A stretch of DNA of 64,000 bases from Macrolepiota albuminosa (lineage: Eukaryota; Basidiomycota; Agaricomycetes; Agaricales; Agaricaceae), in the NCBI GenBank assembly GCA_027475525.1, contig JAMWFC010000025.1:600901-664900 (forward strand), written 5' to 3'. Shown piece after piece: positions 12,750 through 23,915 of the stretch (the stretch's first letter is position 1; each line of letters starts with the position of its first letter). The position numbers were made by a program, and so were the translations under genes. Below the pieces are notes generated by a model. That model saw only the letters and a list, made by a program, of their open reading frames with translations, searched no databases and was not told the DNA's origin.

Positions 12750-15131
12750 ATGTTCGGCGCGTTTCTGGTCTGGGGTGCTACCGTGTCTCATTTGTGTCTC
12801 TTTGCTCAGGGTGCCGACCCCCACGCGAAAAGTGCTTGCAAGCACGACGTGACTCTTGACTTGCCTATTCAAAATAAGGTCGTAAGCCCAGATGGCTTCA
12901 CTAGATCGTCGGTTTCTTCAGTTTCATTCTTTGCATTTCTGTTGTTACATATTGATTTTAAGATCTGTCTTGGCTGGTGGAACGTTCCCTGGCCCCTTGA
13001 TAAGTGGAAAAAAGGTGATTTTCGAATCAGATGGACTCTTTTGAGGTGTTTAATTATGGCCGCAATAGGGAGACAGGTATAGAATCAATGTTATAGACCA
13101 ATTGACCGACGATGCAATGTTGCGGAGTACTAGTATCGTGAGTTTCTTTTTTCGCAACATTTCAATTGTTTGTTGAGTTTGGAATAGCATTGGCATGGCA
13201 TTTTTCAGCACGGTAGCAGCTGGGCCGATGGTACATCGTTTGTAACGCAGTGCCCAATAGCACCTAATGATTCCTTCGTTTATGATTTTACTGTTCCTGA
13301 TCAGGTGGGCACTTTTTGGTATCACTCCCATCTTTGTAAGTTTGGAAACCTTTGCGTAAAGTTTAGATGTTGATATCTTTTCTTAGCAACGCAGTACTGT
13401 GATGGATTACGCGGTCCCTTTGTTATCTACAATCCACATGATCCGTATAAGAAGATGTACGACGTCGATGATGGTACGTTGCCTTCAACCATGTGTCCTG
13501 AAGATAGCTGGAACTCATGCCTCAATTTCTGTTTATGCAGAATCAACAATAATTACCCTCGCTGACTGGTGAGTCTCTAATATCTCGACAAAAAGGTCAG
13601 CTCTCAAACCTGATATCTAGGTACCATGATTATGCAAAAAAGGCCTCTGTTGACGGCACACCTCTCTCATCTTATTCAACGTTGATCAACGGTCAAGGAC
13701 GCTGGAAAGGCTCGCCTGCTAACACGAGTCTTGCTGTTATAAATGTGAAGAAGGGACATAGATATCGTTTCCGTCTCATCGCAATGTCCTGTGACCCAAA
13801 CTTCACATTCCAAATTGACCAGCACGACATGACCATAGATATCGTTTCCGTCTCATCGCAATGTCCTGTGACCCAAACTTCACATTCCAAATTGACCAGC
13901 ACGACATGACCATCATTGAGGCCGATGGCGAATACACAACTCCTCTAACCGTCGATCAACTCCAAATCTTCGCGGGCCAGCGTTACTCTATCATCGTCAA
14001 CGCAAACCAACCTGTCGATAACTATTGGATCCGTGCTAATCCAGATCCTCGAGGTGTTCAGGGCTTCGACGGTGGCAGGAACTCCGCTATTTTTAGATAC
14101 CATGGAGCGTCTGATTGCGATCCTACAACAAACTCGTCCCAAGTCACGAACCCATTGAAAGAGTCCAACCTGCATGCTTTGTACAATCCTTCTGCTCCTG
14201 GATTGCCCCATGTAGGAGGTGCCGACATAAATATGCTCCTTCCAACCTGCATGCTTTGTACAATCCTTCTGCTCCTGGATTGCCCCATGTAGGAGGTGCC
14301 GACATAAATATGCTCCTCAATATCTCTGCCGACCTGAATCACATCCCTTTCCCGTCTTCTTGATAAACAACGTATCGTTCGTTCCGCCTACTGCGCCTGC
14401 TCTCCTTCAGATCATGAGTGGAGCACAGACAGCACAAGTCTGTTACCTCTCGGGAGTTACTACGAATTGCCTCGTAACAAAGTCGTTGAACTGACTATTC
14501 CTGGTACTATTTTCGAGTTTGGTGGACCAGTAAGCATTGGCTTGTTCTAAGAAGTTTTCAACCTATACTGACAACTTCCTTCCAGCATCCGTTCCACTTG
14601 CATGGTGTATGTCCATTTACGCCACACTTCGATGCTATCATTGGTACTCATGTTCGAACAGCACTCCTTCTCCGTTGTACGTAGTGGAGACAGCGATCAA
14701 TACAATTATATCAATCCAGTACGCCGTGATGTGGTTAGTACCGGCTTCGCAGATGGAAATACTACAATCCGTTTCGTTACTGACAACGCTGGTCCTTGGT
14801 TCTTGCACTGGTACGTTTTTCAAATCAAATTTTGTACATGTCTACTGACATGCACTTTCTGACCACCAAGTCATATCGATTGGCATCTTGAGTTGTATGT
14901 ATCATTTCTTCATAGGTATGGGGCTATCAACTTAAGCGTTTTTTTTTCATAGGGGTTTGGCTATTGTTTTCGCCGAAGACATCCCTCACATCAATGCAAC
15001 GAATCCAACTCCTGGTAAGTGATCGTTCATTCTTGCCACATATCCAGTTTTGTGATAATTGTTCTACTCTTGTAGCGGCCTGGAACAATTTGTGTCCCAA
15101 GTACAACAATTTGAAGGCCAATCAGTTATGA
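12750..15131 (+). CDS. Laccase (multicopper oxidase), frame disrupted in this assembly
   Basis: This is a secreted blue copper oxidase that oxidises phenols and reduces oxygen to water. Twelve exons can be modelled: 12750-12907, 12963-13014, 13073-13137, 13188-13335, 13387-13473, 13541-13568, 13621-14529, 14586-14606, 14662-14810, 14871-14894, 14953-15014, 15076-15131. A signal peptide covers residues 1 to about 21. All four laccase copper motifs are present: HWHG (from 13188), HSHL followed by TQYC (13323-13400), HPFHLHG (14586-14606) and [11 protein letters not shown] (spliced, 14803-14960). Exon 7 is broken by two tandem duplications of 77 bp (from 13760 and 14164) and by two apparent single-base losses, near 14350 and 14433. 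The duplications look like assembly errors, so the real gene may be intact. Otherwise this is a recent pseudogene. Confidence 0.9.
13757..13913. repeat. Exact 77-bp tandem duplication inside laccase exon 7
   Basis: Positions 13760-13836 and 13837-13913 are identical, with three further matching bases (CAT) before the first copy. Because 77 is not a multiple of three, the second copy shifts the reading frame; with a single copy the laccase frame is continuous across the junction. Two other duplications with the same period occur in this window. Confidence 0.95.
14164..14317. repeat. Second exact 77-bp tandem duplication in laccase exon 7
   Basis: Positions 14164-14240 and 14241-14317 are identical and directly adjacent, with mismatches immediately outside. 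With one copy the frame continues from the [10 protein letters not shown] segment into the following NISAD segment. The period is the same as in the duplication 400 bp upstream. Confidence 0.95.
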
Positions 15132-15764
15132 AAAGAACTGGACATTTAACACAATCACTATGCTATTTCAGCCATGAGTACATAATTTTTCCATCCGTGA
15201 TACTATGATAGAATGGGACTGATGTTCACGTACGTCAATTATCAATGGCCGCAAGATAGAATATTATCTGCATGATAGATACGTTTTTGGCTGCGAGTGC
15301 TCGGCTATCAGTTTAATCTGGGAACATTATGTAGAAATGGTTTCCTCAATAATACATCCTTTCATTGTACACAACACGCAAGTGAGAAATTACAGCAACT
15401 ATGAGCATTTGAAAACAAAGCTTCGACAATTCAGCAAGGGTCGGAGCAAGCACTTAACTTGTGACCAGGCTGTAACAACGTTTTGTTTTCACTTCCCGGT
15501 TCTCAGTTTTAGGTACTTCTTCCTCAGTGATGGGCAAACGTCTCGTACATGTTACAGTTCTCCTGAAAAAAATTACTACATACTGGCTGAGAAAGTGTTC
15601 ATGATGGTCGACTATACAACAAAAGGATAGTGCGACAGCAGGAAAAAAAAAACGGAGAAAATTTCACTTCCCAACACACGACAGTAATACATATATGGAT
15701 TCATTGAGGTGAGTGTGTCTCGTGCAGAAAGAGAGCGGCAGGTTACCGATCAGTGAGGTCACAT
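15132..15764. other. Gap between convergent laccase and P450 genes
   Basis: The laccase (plus) and the P450 (minus) converge on this 633-bp gap, so it should hold both 3' untranslated regions. The open frame at about 15337-15630 has no recognisable features and I do not call it. Confidence 0.5.
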
Positions 15765-18282
15765 TCAAACTTCCGGATCAACCAGCTCCAGCCTGAGTGG
15801 CAGCTGAGGAGTCTCTGGAGAATCCTTCAACACCGGTGTCGTTATCCCGCTCATCTGCCAAAAAATCTCTTTCTCTGGAGGGTAAAAGCGGAATTGGGAG
15901 ATGAGGGTGGACAAAACAACCTCTATCAAGTTACATGAATCAGATTTTGCGCATCTAGTATAAGGTAAGGTTATTACTCATTTCCAATTGCGAAAACTTA
16001 AACCCGATACACGCTCGACCACCGCCGAGGAATGTCAGACTGGAGAAGGAAATTAATTTCGGTGTACAACCACAGATCACACTGACAGATGAGAATAGAT
16101 CCCAGGCATATGTGCTTCGTGCAAAGCCTCTGGGATAGGCTGGAGCCATCGTTCCGGCTTCCACTCCATAGAATCTGCACCCCACAAAAGAGGGTCACGA
16201 TTAGCATTTAATATAGCGATGAAAATCTTGGTGTCCTTTGGGACCAAAATTGAATCCATCTCGCGTCCGTCAATCCCTTTAATCGGCGTGGACAGAGGTA
16301 AGACGACGTCTTTTCTGGCACTACAAAGATTAAGTTGGAGCAAAAGAGAGTCTTTGGTGAGGAGTACATACACCCTGAGAACTTGTGGCACCGGAGCATG
16401 GCTGAAAGTGGAGAATGATTGATAGGAGGTAGGCAAGCCCAAAACGACCTACAGACGAAGGGTTTCCCGACATACTGCATCCATGAACGGGAGTGAGACC
16501 AGATCGTCGTAGGGTATTTCGCCGTTGTGTAACTTGCGTGCTTCGACGACTTCAGAACGAAGGCGCTCCTGTGTCTCAGGGTGAAGTGCCAAGAGGTGTA
16601 GAGTCCGAGAAAGTGCGTTGGAAGTTGTATCAGTGGCGGCAAAAGCAAATGTCCTAAAGGTCGTCACATTCTGTTGATGGTAAGGTTTTCAACTCACGAC
16701 ATCTATTCAACTATGAGGCGAAGAAACGACTTGTCATATTGCTCGACCTACCTGTCCTAAAACTTCTTTGTCAGGCAACCTATCTTCCTCCGATGCCTCG
16801 ATATTCGCCTTCACTGGATGGGAAATTTTCAGCACATCTCCACAGAAATTTCAATGACATACTGAGAATACTCATAAGGTCCTTTGCTTGTCCCACTTGT
16901 TTCGCAAGAGCCTCGTCGCCTTCCTTCAGTGCCCTCTTTTTCGCCTCAAAAATATCAGTCGTCGTCCGATCCCACGTATCAACAATATCTCGAATAGCAC
17001 GCATTCTCTTACTAGGAAAATGATCAACAAGCCACCTCCTAAACTTCGGCGAGCCAATTTTGACGAGGATCGGGAGTAAAAACTGGATTTCTAAAGACAT
17101 TTTTGATGTGGTAGGTCTAGTCAACAAGCATAGTTGTAAGCAGCAGTTGGTGTTAGGAACATCAAGTGATACCAACACGAATGCTTTAGCTGCTTCAGAG
17201 AAAGGGTGCGGCTTGGTGTCCTCCACCAAAGAATCGAAAGAGTACCCAAGACCACTTTGGCCTATCATTTCGAGTGCAGCACGACTCATCCAGTGTAAGA
17301 CATCAACCTAAGGAGTTATTATCAATTCGAAGCCTGGGTCACACAAGATTTGCTTACCTCTTGGGTACCCTGAGCCAACTTATTCTTAATGGCTTTTTCG
17401 AGCTAGTCAAAGATATAAGGTTTTCATAGTACTGGTATAACGTGATTTTGTCGAACCTTCTTTGCAATGTCGTTAAACATAGGGACTGGAAGGGCAAGTA
17501 GAGTCACAACATCACTCGTGATGTGAATCAAGTAAGCTTGTACCCATGTTGCGCATATACGCGATTGAGAAAACCGGATTCAACATTTTGCGTTGTTTCT
17601 TGTGTTGTTCACCTGATCACACTGGCTTGTGTTCAACGTCTTTGCAGAAAGATGAAGGCGCACCTTGGGTCGACGAAAGACCCTGGCCAAACATGATCAT
17701 GTTGGACCTATAGAAATATCATCAGTCGACATCACTCTTGGTTAGCATCTATGCACACGCGAAGAATGAGCTGGTTTCTTCGTATATGACCTGGTCCTAT
17801 TCAAGAATTTAACGACTGTCAATGCCAGGAAACAAATCATCTAAGTTTACCTTCACGAGTATATGGTGCAAGGCCTTCGGGTCGTAGATGTTCAGATATT
17901 TAGACTACTATGGCCTGAACAAGATTTCTTCTGGAAAATTTTGAGGACTTACACCAAACAGTCCCCAGATTCTAGCCACCCTGCCATCTGTATAGACTCA
18001 GCGTTATGACGGAGGACTTTAATTCAAAGAATCTCATACATCGTTCGGAGATCAACGAATTGAAATCCCAACCGACACTTGAGGAGTTAAACATTTGACC
18101 CATATTTCCTAAGAGGAGCACGTATATGCCAGTGGAACCCTTGCTATGGGAAACATCACACCTTTGAAGAACGATTCGGGTTTGGGTCCCGGGATGTTAT
18201 CAATGTCTCTCTTTGACATAAATCTTTTCCAAGTCCAAACAAAGCCAACAAGGGCGAGAAGTTGAGATAATAAGACAAGCAT
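15765..18282 (-). CDS. Microsomal cytochrome P450 monooxygenase
   Basis: About 17 small exons on the minus strand can be joined into one intact protein of roughly 500 residues. It is a heme monooxygenase, probably anchored in the endoplasmic reticulum by an N-terminal hydrophobic segment (residues about 1-16), followed by an IPGPKP proline hinge. Visible P450 motifs are the I-helix AATDTTS, the K-helix ETLR, the WKPERW segment, and the heme-cysteine loop FLGGGRACIG near 16003-16035. The C-terminus ends in LELVDPEV. Several donors sit in GTGT contexts, and the second GT must be used to keep the frame (for example GT|GTATGT after LR and GT|GTTGG after KAF). The substrate is unknown and I do not assign a CYP family, though the layout matches families expanded in mushrooms. 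It is convergent with the laccase. Confidence 0.93.
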
Positions 18283-19412
18283 AGCGTGAAGGTAATGACC
18301 TGGAGCAGATACTTCGACTCGCTTTTATATATCGATGAATTCACGCTACTTAACGTCGGGGCGATGACACGAATCTGCGTACGTATCTGACTTACCGTGG
18401 GTAGATTAATGGGCCGAGTACGCCAAGAAAACGAGAAGTACTAGATAGAGAGTTTGCCACGACACAAGGAGACATAGACATAGTCATCTCACCTATCATG
18501 TTACTTCAGTCAAAAAATGTCCAAAAGTGCAACGGCAAGGAGTCATAAGGTTAACTGTTAATTGGTTTTGTGAGATTACATATGACCTGACGGAGACCGT
18601 ACAGCAGGATAGTTCAGCCCACGTGTGTGAGCAGCTGAGTGGAACTTGGATTCCTGATAAGTAGATGCAGTCTCCGCTGTCTCATAAAGTGTGGTAAATT
18701 CGCTCGTGGATCGGTTTTCCGTGAGTATTAATAAGAGCTGGACATGAAACTGGGACATAGCAAGTGCGCTGCAAGCTGCAAAGAAGCTGATTGATATCCA
18801 GTTAAATTTGCAATGGCCAGCGTGGAAATGTCATTTTGTGGCTTGTCGACCAGGGACTGCTATAGGGCAGCAAACAAAACAGCTATGTATGCGCTATCAG
18901 GAACAGGTACGGTAATGAGAAATACGGCACTCACGGCCTTAGCGGATCGGAGAGAAGTCTGTGTGTGACGTGAATGCGAATGGAACAACAAAACACCAAA
19001 AAAAGGAGATACTGACAATCGGTTCTTCGATATCAGTCGCTAATCAATTAGTCCAAGGCTAATGAGTCACACTAGAAGTAGTAGATATGTTCTTGTGCCA
19101 GTTTAATTTTGCTCTTCAAGGTGGCCATGGACGTCGGACACCCGCATTTCCTCTGACAATAATCACAGTCCCTAGCATTCTGAATGCGCTCAGTAGGATT
19201 GTAACCCCTATATTGACGCGTCAGCCTGAAGGGTTCAGCAATCGATTCGCAGAGAAGAATATGGCAACAAGACCTGGAAGTCTTTCAGTTATCCTAGTCC
19301 AGCCCGTCGACGCGTCAGGGTAAACGAGTCACGTGCAAGGATAAAGAAGTGCTTGCAAGTCGTCTAAACCTATCTAAACCATCTTCGCCCACCACAACAA
19401 TCGGTATTCGCG
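18283..19412. promoter_or_regulatory. Divergent P450/CAND1 intergenic region
   Basis: This 1.1-kb gap separates the start codons of the P450 (leftward) and CAND1 (rightward) and should contain both promoters. I found no open frame worth calling and no motif I can name with confidence. Confidence 0.45.
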
Positions 19413-22400
19413 ATGACAAAAGGATATCTAATGAACAGTCTCATCGACAAGGCACGTAGATATTCCGATTTCAGCTTATCTCAGGAGATGTTGACGTCCT
19501 CGATCTTTAGATGCTTTCTCCTGACCAAGACTTTCGGTGAGTCTAACATGAACTCAACGCGTTCTTCCTAGAGACTCCTGTCCTGCGTCAAGGTTTATGG
19601 GTCTTAATGACCTAATGACCGAAATCAAGCAAGATCCGAGCTGCTTTCTTGGTGATGAAGCCGTGGAGAACAAGGTTTTGAATCAAGTACTACTCCTCGT
19701 TGAAGATAAGATCTCAGAAGTTAAGAATCAAGCGGTGAAATGGTGTGTTCGTTAATTATACTTCTACTGAAGCACCTTATTGTGCCCTAGCCTAGGACAG
19801 CTAATTAAGATTATAAGACAACCCCAAATGGAGATTGTGGTGGACAGACTTATCGAGTTCTCAGGTGGTCAAGACGAAGAGCTTCGTGATATTTCCGGTC
19901 TTGGTACGTCATGCGAAGTTGTCTTGTTTCTTATCCTCTAAAGGCTTTGCAGCGCTCAAAACTATCACGGCAGAGCTGCCGCCCGATGGAAGAGTCGCCG
20001 CGACTGCTTGTGAGAAGCTAACTCCTAAATTATTAGGACAAATACGGAACGTGAGCACCATACAAGTGTCGAGATCCGTATGCATACTCACGCCGTAACG
20101 CCAGCCGAGCACTCCTCCCGAAGCGCTCGTCGAAACCCTGTCTATTCTTTCCATCCTGATCAGCCGATTTCCTGTTCTACTTGCTGGTACCGCTTTCGAT
20201 CCGCCACCTTTGCCGGTTCTTGCCCCTCTCCTCTCCCATGGACGTCCTGTGGTCAGAAAACGTGCTATAATCACTTTGTCACAGTATGTTCCCATATCGC
20301 CGCCAGAGTTATTCCATGAGGTCTTGAAGACCAACGTGTTTCCTTACCTTCATGATTCGTCCGACGTTCGGAAACAGAGAACAACGGTCCAACTAGTTGC
20401 CGCCGTTGCACGTCATTCTCCGGCTCAAATCGCTCCTGTCCTAGTTCAGGTCGTACCTGGTATACTGAAAGCTGTTCAGAAGGACGATGACGAACTTCGG
20501 GAGGGTTCTTTACAGGTTAGCGTCGATGTCTCCTTATGAACAGGGACTCGATCTCATGCATTCAATAGGCGCTCGAAACTATTCTCTTGAGGTGCCCGAC
20601 AGAGACCACTCCATATCTGGATTCTCTCGTGCAGGCTGGGAATCAGTTCATCAAGTATGACCCAGTAAGTATGTCGGTTTTGTATCAGGACGTGTGATAA
20701 TTTTTGATTCAGAACTATGCTGGTGATGGCGAGGATGAGGAGATGGCTGAAGCAGACGAGGATGAAGACGATGAGGAGCTTGACGATGAGTAAACTATGT
20801 TTTTCTTCATCAAAGAGCGAAACTGACGTCGAGTAGGTATTCAGATGACGAGGACACTTCCTACAAAATTCGTCGTTCCGCAACCAAGCTTCTTGCAGCC
20901 ATCATTGGAACACGACCAGAACTCCTCGTTCCGATTTACAAAACGGTCTCTCCCGTCCTGATTTCTCGCTTTGGGGACCGTGAAATGACAGTCCGACTCG
21001 AGATTTGGGCAACATATGTCGCCCTCCTAAATCAAACGGCAGTTTACGGTGTTCCTCAGGGTAAGGACGACATCAGGAAAAGAAAGCGTGATACGGAGAC
21101 CTCAGACGCTGCCGAAAGCCCGTACAGTCTCCTGCAATCTCAAGTACCTTCTTTATCGAAAGCACTCTTGAACCAGCTCAAGTCTGCAAAAACTCCGCCT
21201 GCGACCCTTCAGGCAGGTTTCAGTCTGCTCCATGCCCTTTTAACGGTGTTACCTGGATCTCTGTCCACTCAAGTTCCATCAATCTTCGCCACTTCTAAGA
21301 CTGTCCTCTCTCAATCTCCCACGACCACGACCTCGACTCTTCATCTGAGTTGCTTGTCCTTCTTGTCCCTGTTCTTTTCAACGCACCCTCCACCTATCTT
21401 TGCGGGATCCCTTTCGACTTTGACGCCTGTCCTGCTCAAATCACTTGGAGAGCGCCATCCAAGGATTGCATCAGAATCGTTTCGCGTATTTTCGGCATTA
21501 CTCAATGCGCTCAAACCAATCAAGGGTGCCGATTGGATTGAACTTGTTTACGAGCATGCGGCATCCAAGCTGAACAACCATGACACTGATGCAGAGGTGC
21601 GCGAGTGTGCGGAAGATTGCATTGCTGATCTGTGGATCGCGGCGACCGAGACCATTCGAACAAAGGGTGGTAAGGAATGGGAGTCGATCTGTAGGCTGTC
21701 AGGAAAGACCGATGGTGCTGTCAAGGTCGTGACAAAGGTCGCAAAAGAAGTATCTATTGGTGATGCATGGGTCAATGGCGTGGTAGAGTGGCTGTTGAAC
21801 CTGCTTAAGAGTGCTGGACGTCACGGGAAGCTTGAGATGTTCCTCGCTCTAGATATCCTTTTGAGGAGGTGAACTAGTCCTCATTTTCTTTGTAGCTGAT
21901 CATTGATTTTCAACAGCTATACGGCTGGCATCCCGCCTGGTTTAGCGCCGTCTTTGATTGCTCAGGTTAAGTCGTACATCTCGACTACGGATATCGCCCT
22001 CCTGTCTCAAGCGCTGAGTATCCTAGCTCTGCTTTTGGAACTGACTCCACGAACTACATTCCCTGAAGTTGAGATGCATCTTCTCCCCACTATCTACGAG
22101 ATTTCGCATTCCTCTTTGCTCACAGTCAACGCGCTTGATTCGCTGCTTTCTTTCTATGCTGCTCTTGTGAAGGCGGACGATCAGATTTCGACTCATGTAG
22201 TGCCTAATCTAGTCATCTCAGTTGAGAAAGCGAAAGCCGAGGCCAGCCCAGTCAATGTCTCCAAGTGCATCGCGCAAGTGGTGAAGAGTCAGCCCAACGT
22301 CGCTGCGGGTACCATTGCGGAATATTACAAGCATATAAAGGTGCGTATGAATTATACTAACAGGTCGCTGATGAAAAGAACTCTTTTCTTATCATTGGTT

Positions 22401-23915
22401 AAGAAACCGTCGAAAGCTTCGCTCGTTGTCCTCAGCCTGCTAATCGTTGGGGAGCTTGGTCGTTTCATGTCTGTTTCGTTCTTGTCCACTTCTGCAGAGA
22501 AAAACCTTTTGACGTTTCTTTAGCGACATGTCTGCACAGAAGGATATATTTGCTAACTCTATCGATCTCTTCAGTTCTGAACAGGAAGAAGTTCGCGTAG
22601 CAGCTGCTTTTGCGGCCGGCAAGTCCTGTTATTTTCTTTGCATTTATGGCGGCTCTTGACTTCCTCTAGGGAACATTGCCATTGGGAATCTCTCACAGTT
22701 CCTCCCTGCCATCGTACGACTGGCAGAAAGCGATCCGAAGAAGCGCCTCCTTGCTCTTCACGCTCTAAAAGAGGTAAGGGCAGTGTAATCACTTGAAGCA
22801 AGTCCTAATCCACCATTGCGGGTTAGGTCGTTACACACTGTTCGCACGGCCAGTTGGAGGGCGTTGCGGATTTGCTTTGGGGACCTCTTTTCCAGAACTC
22901 TGAGACATCTGACGAGACCACACGGAACGTGGCTGCGGCCTGCCTTGGAAAACTCGCAACAACACATCCCTCAAGATACTTGCCGCAACTTCACGTTCGT
23001 ACACTACTTTTCTATCCTTTTAACCTCCAAGGGTGAACACTTTGACTCAGGTTCGTCTCCGTGAACCTAATGCTGCCACAAGGGCGACTGTTGTCTCCGC
23101 CATTCGGTACACGTTCGCGGACAATTCTCAGTCATATGACGAGCTTCTTGCACCTTTGCTTGTGGATTTCCTTTCCCTTATGCTCGACAAAGATCTCGTA
23201 AATCATGTTCCTGTCTACCTCTTTCTCACCTGCCTGACAGATTATCCCTATAGACTGTACGCCGACTTGCCCTTTCATCTCTAAATTCGGCAGCTCGTAC
23301 CAAGCCGCACCTCATCCGAGACCACTTGAGCACTCTTTTGCCTAGTCTCTACAAAGAAACTGTTGTCAATCTCGACCTTATCCGCACAGTGCAGATGGGT
23401 CCTTGGGCATACAAAGTCGACGATGGGTTGGATGCCCGCAAAACTGCATATGAGACAATGTATACACTAGTGCGTCTGCGTCTATATGATTTAGATGTCC
23501 TTGCAAACGTTGATTTCGCTGCTATCAGCTTGATACATGCCTCGCTAAGCTCGATCTTTATGAATTCTTGAGCCATGTGATCCCGGGGCTTTCAGATGAC
23601 TCTGACGAGATCAAGGTTATCTCGCACATGATCCTCTTCCGCCTCGCACAAATCGCACCTGCCGCGGTATCCCAACGCTTGGATGAAGTAACGCCCCCTC
23701 TTGAAAAGACTATGAAAGGCGCAAATGTTACTAAGGACACTGTCAAACAAGACTTGGAGCGGGCAGTTGAGTTGCAGAGGAGTGCGCTCCGTGCCGTGAC
23801 GGCACTCAGCAAAGTCGGTCTGGGTGTCTCGTTGCGCTTTGATACATTTTTGGAGGACGTGAAGAGGAACCAGACATGGGGACCCGAATTTAGGGAATTG
23901 CTTTCCGCACACTGA
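19413..23915 (+). CDS. CAND1: Cullin-associated NEDD8-dissociated protein CAND1/TIP120 (1215 aa)
   Basis: Seventeen exons give an uninterrupted 1215-residue protein, close to the roughly 1230 residues of animal CAND1. It binds unneddylated cullin-Rbx1 and exchanges substrate receptors on SCF ubiquitin ligases. The whole length is HEAT repeats, with an acidic insert of Glu/Asp encoded by the exon at 20713-20789. Exons are 19413-19451, 19511-19536, 19593-19742, 19791-19903, 19953-20050, 20105-20515, 20569-20664, 20713-20789, 20837-21868, 21917-22340, 22404-22468, 22524-22618, 22670-22773, 22827-22994, 23051-23197, 23254-23469 and 23529-23915. Intron 1 (donor GCACGT) and intron 12 (donor GCAAGT, 22619-22669) are GC-AG. 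Intron 10 (22341-22403) is 63 nt, in frame and stop-free, so retention would add 21 residues. The conserved start and the length make the assignment secure. Confidence 0.97.

Noticed and set aside
13757..14317. Laccase duplications as a biological slippage or exon-repeat event
   Set aside because: Two in one exon and one in an unrelated intergenic site share the exact period 77, with full identity and frame damage; a technical cause explains all three better.
15337..15630. Open frame of 97 codons between laccase and P450
   Set aside because: Located in the shared 3' region of two convergent genes, with no recognisable feature.
12750..18282. Laccase and P450 as a secondary-metabolite gene cluster
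   Set aside because: Only two oxidoreductases, convergent, with housekeeping genes on both sides and no synthase, transporter or regulator.
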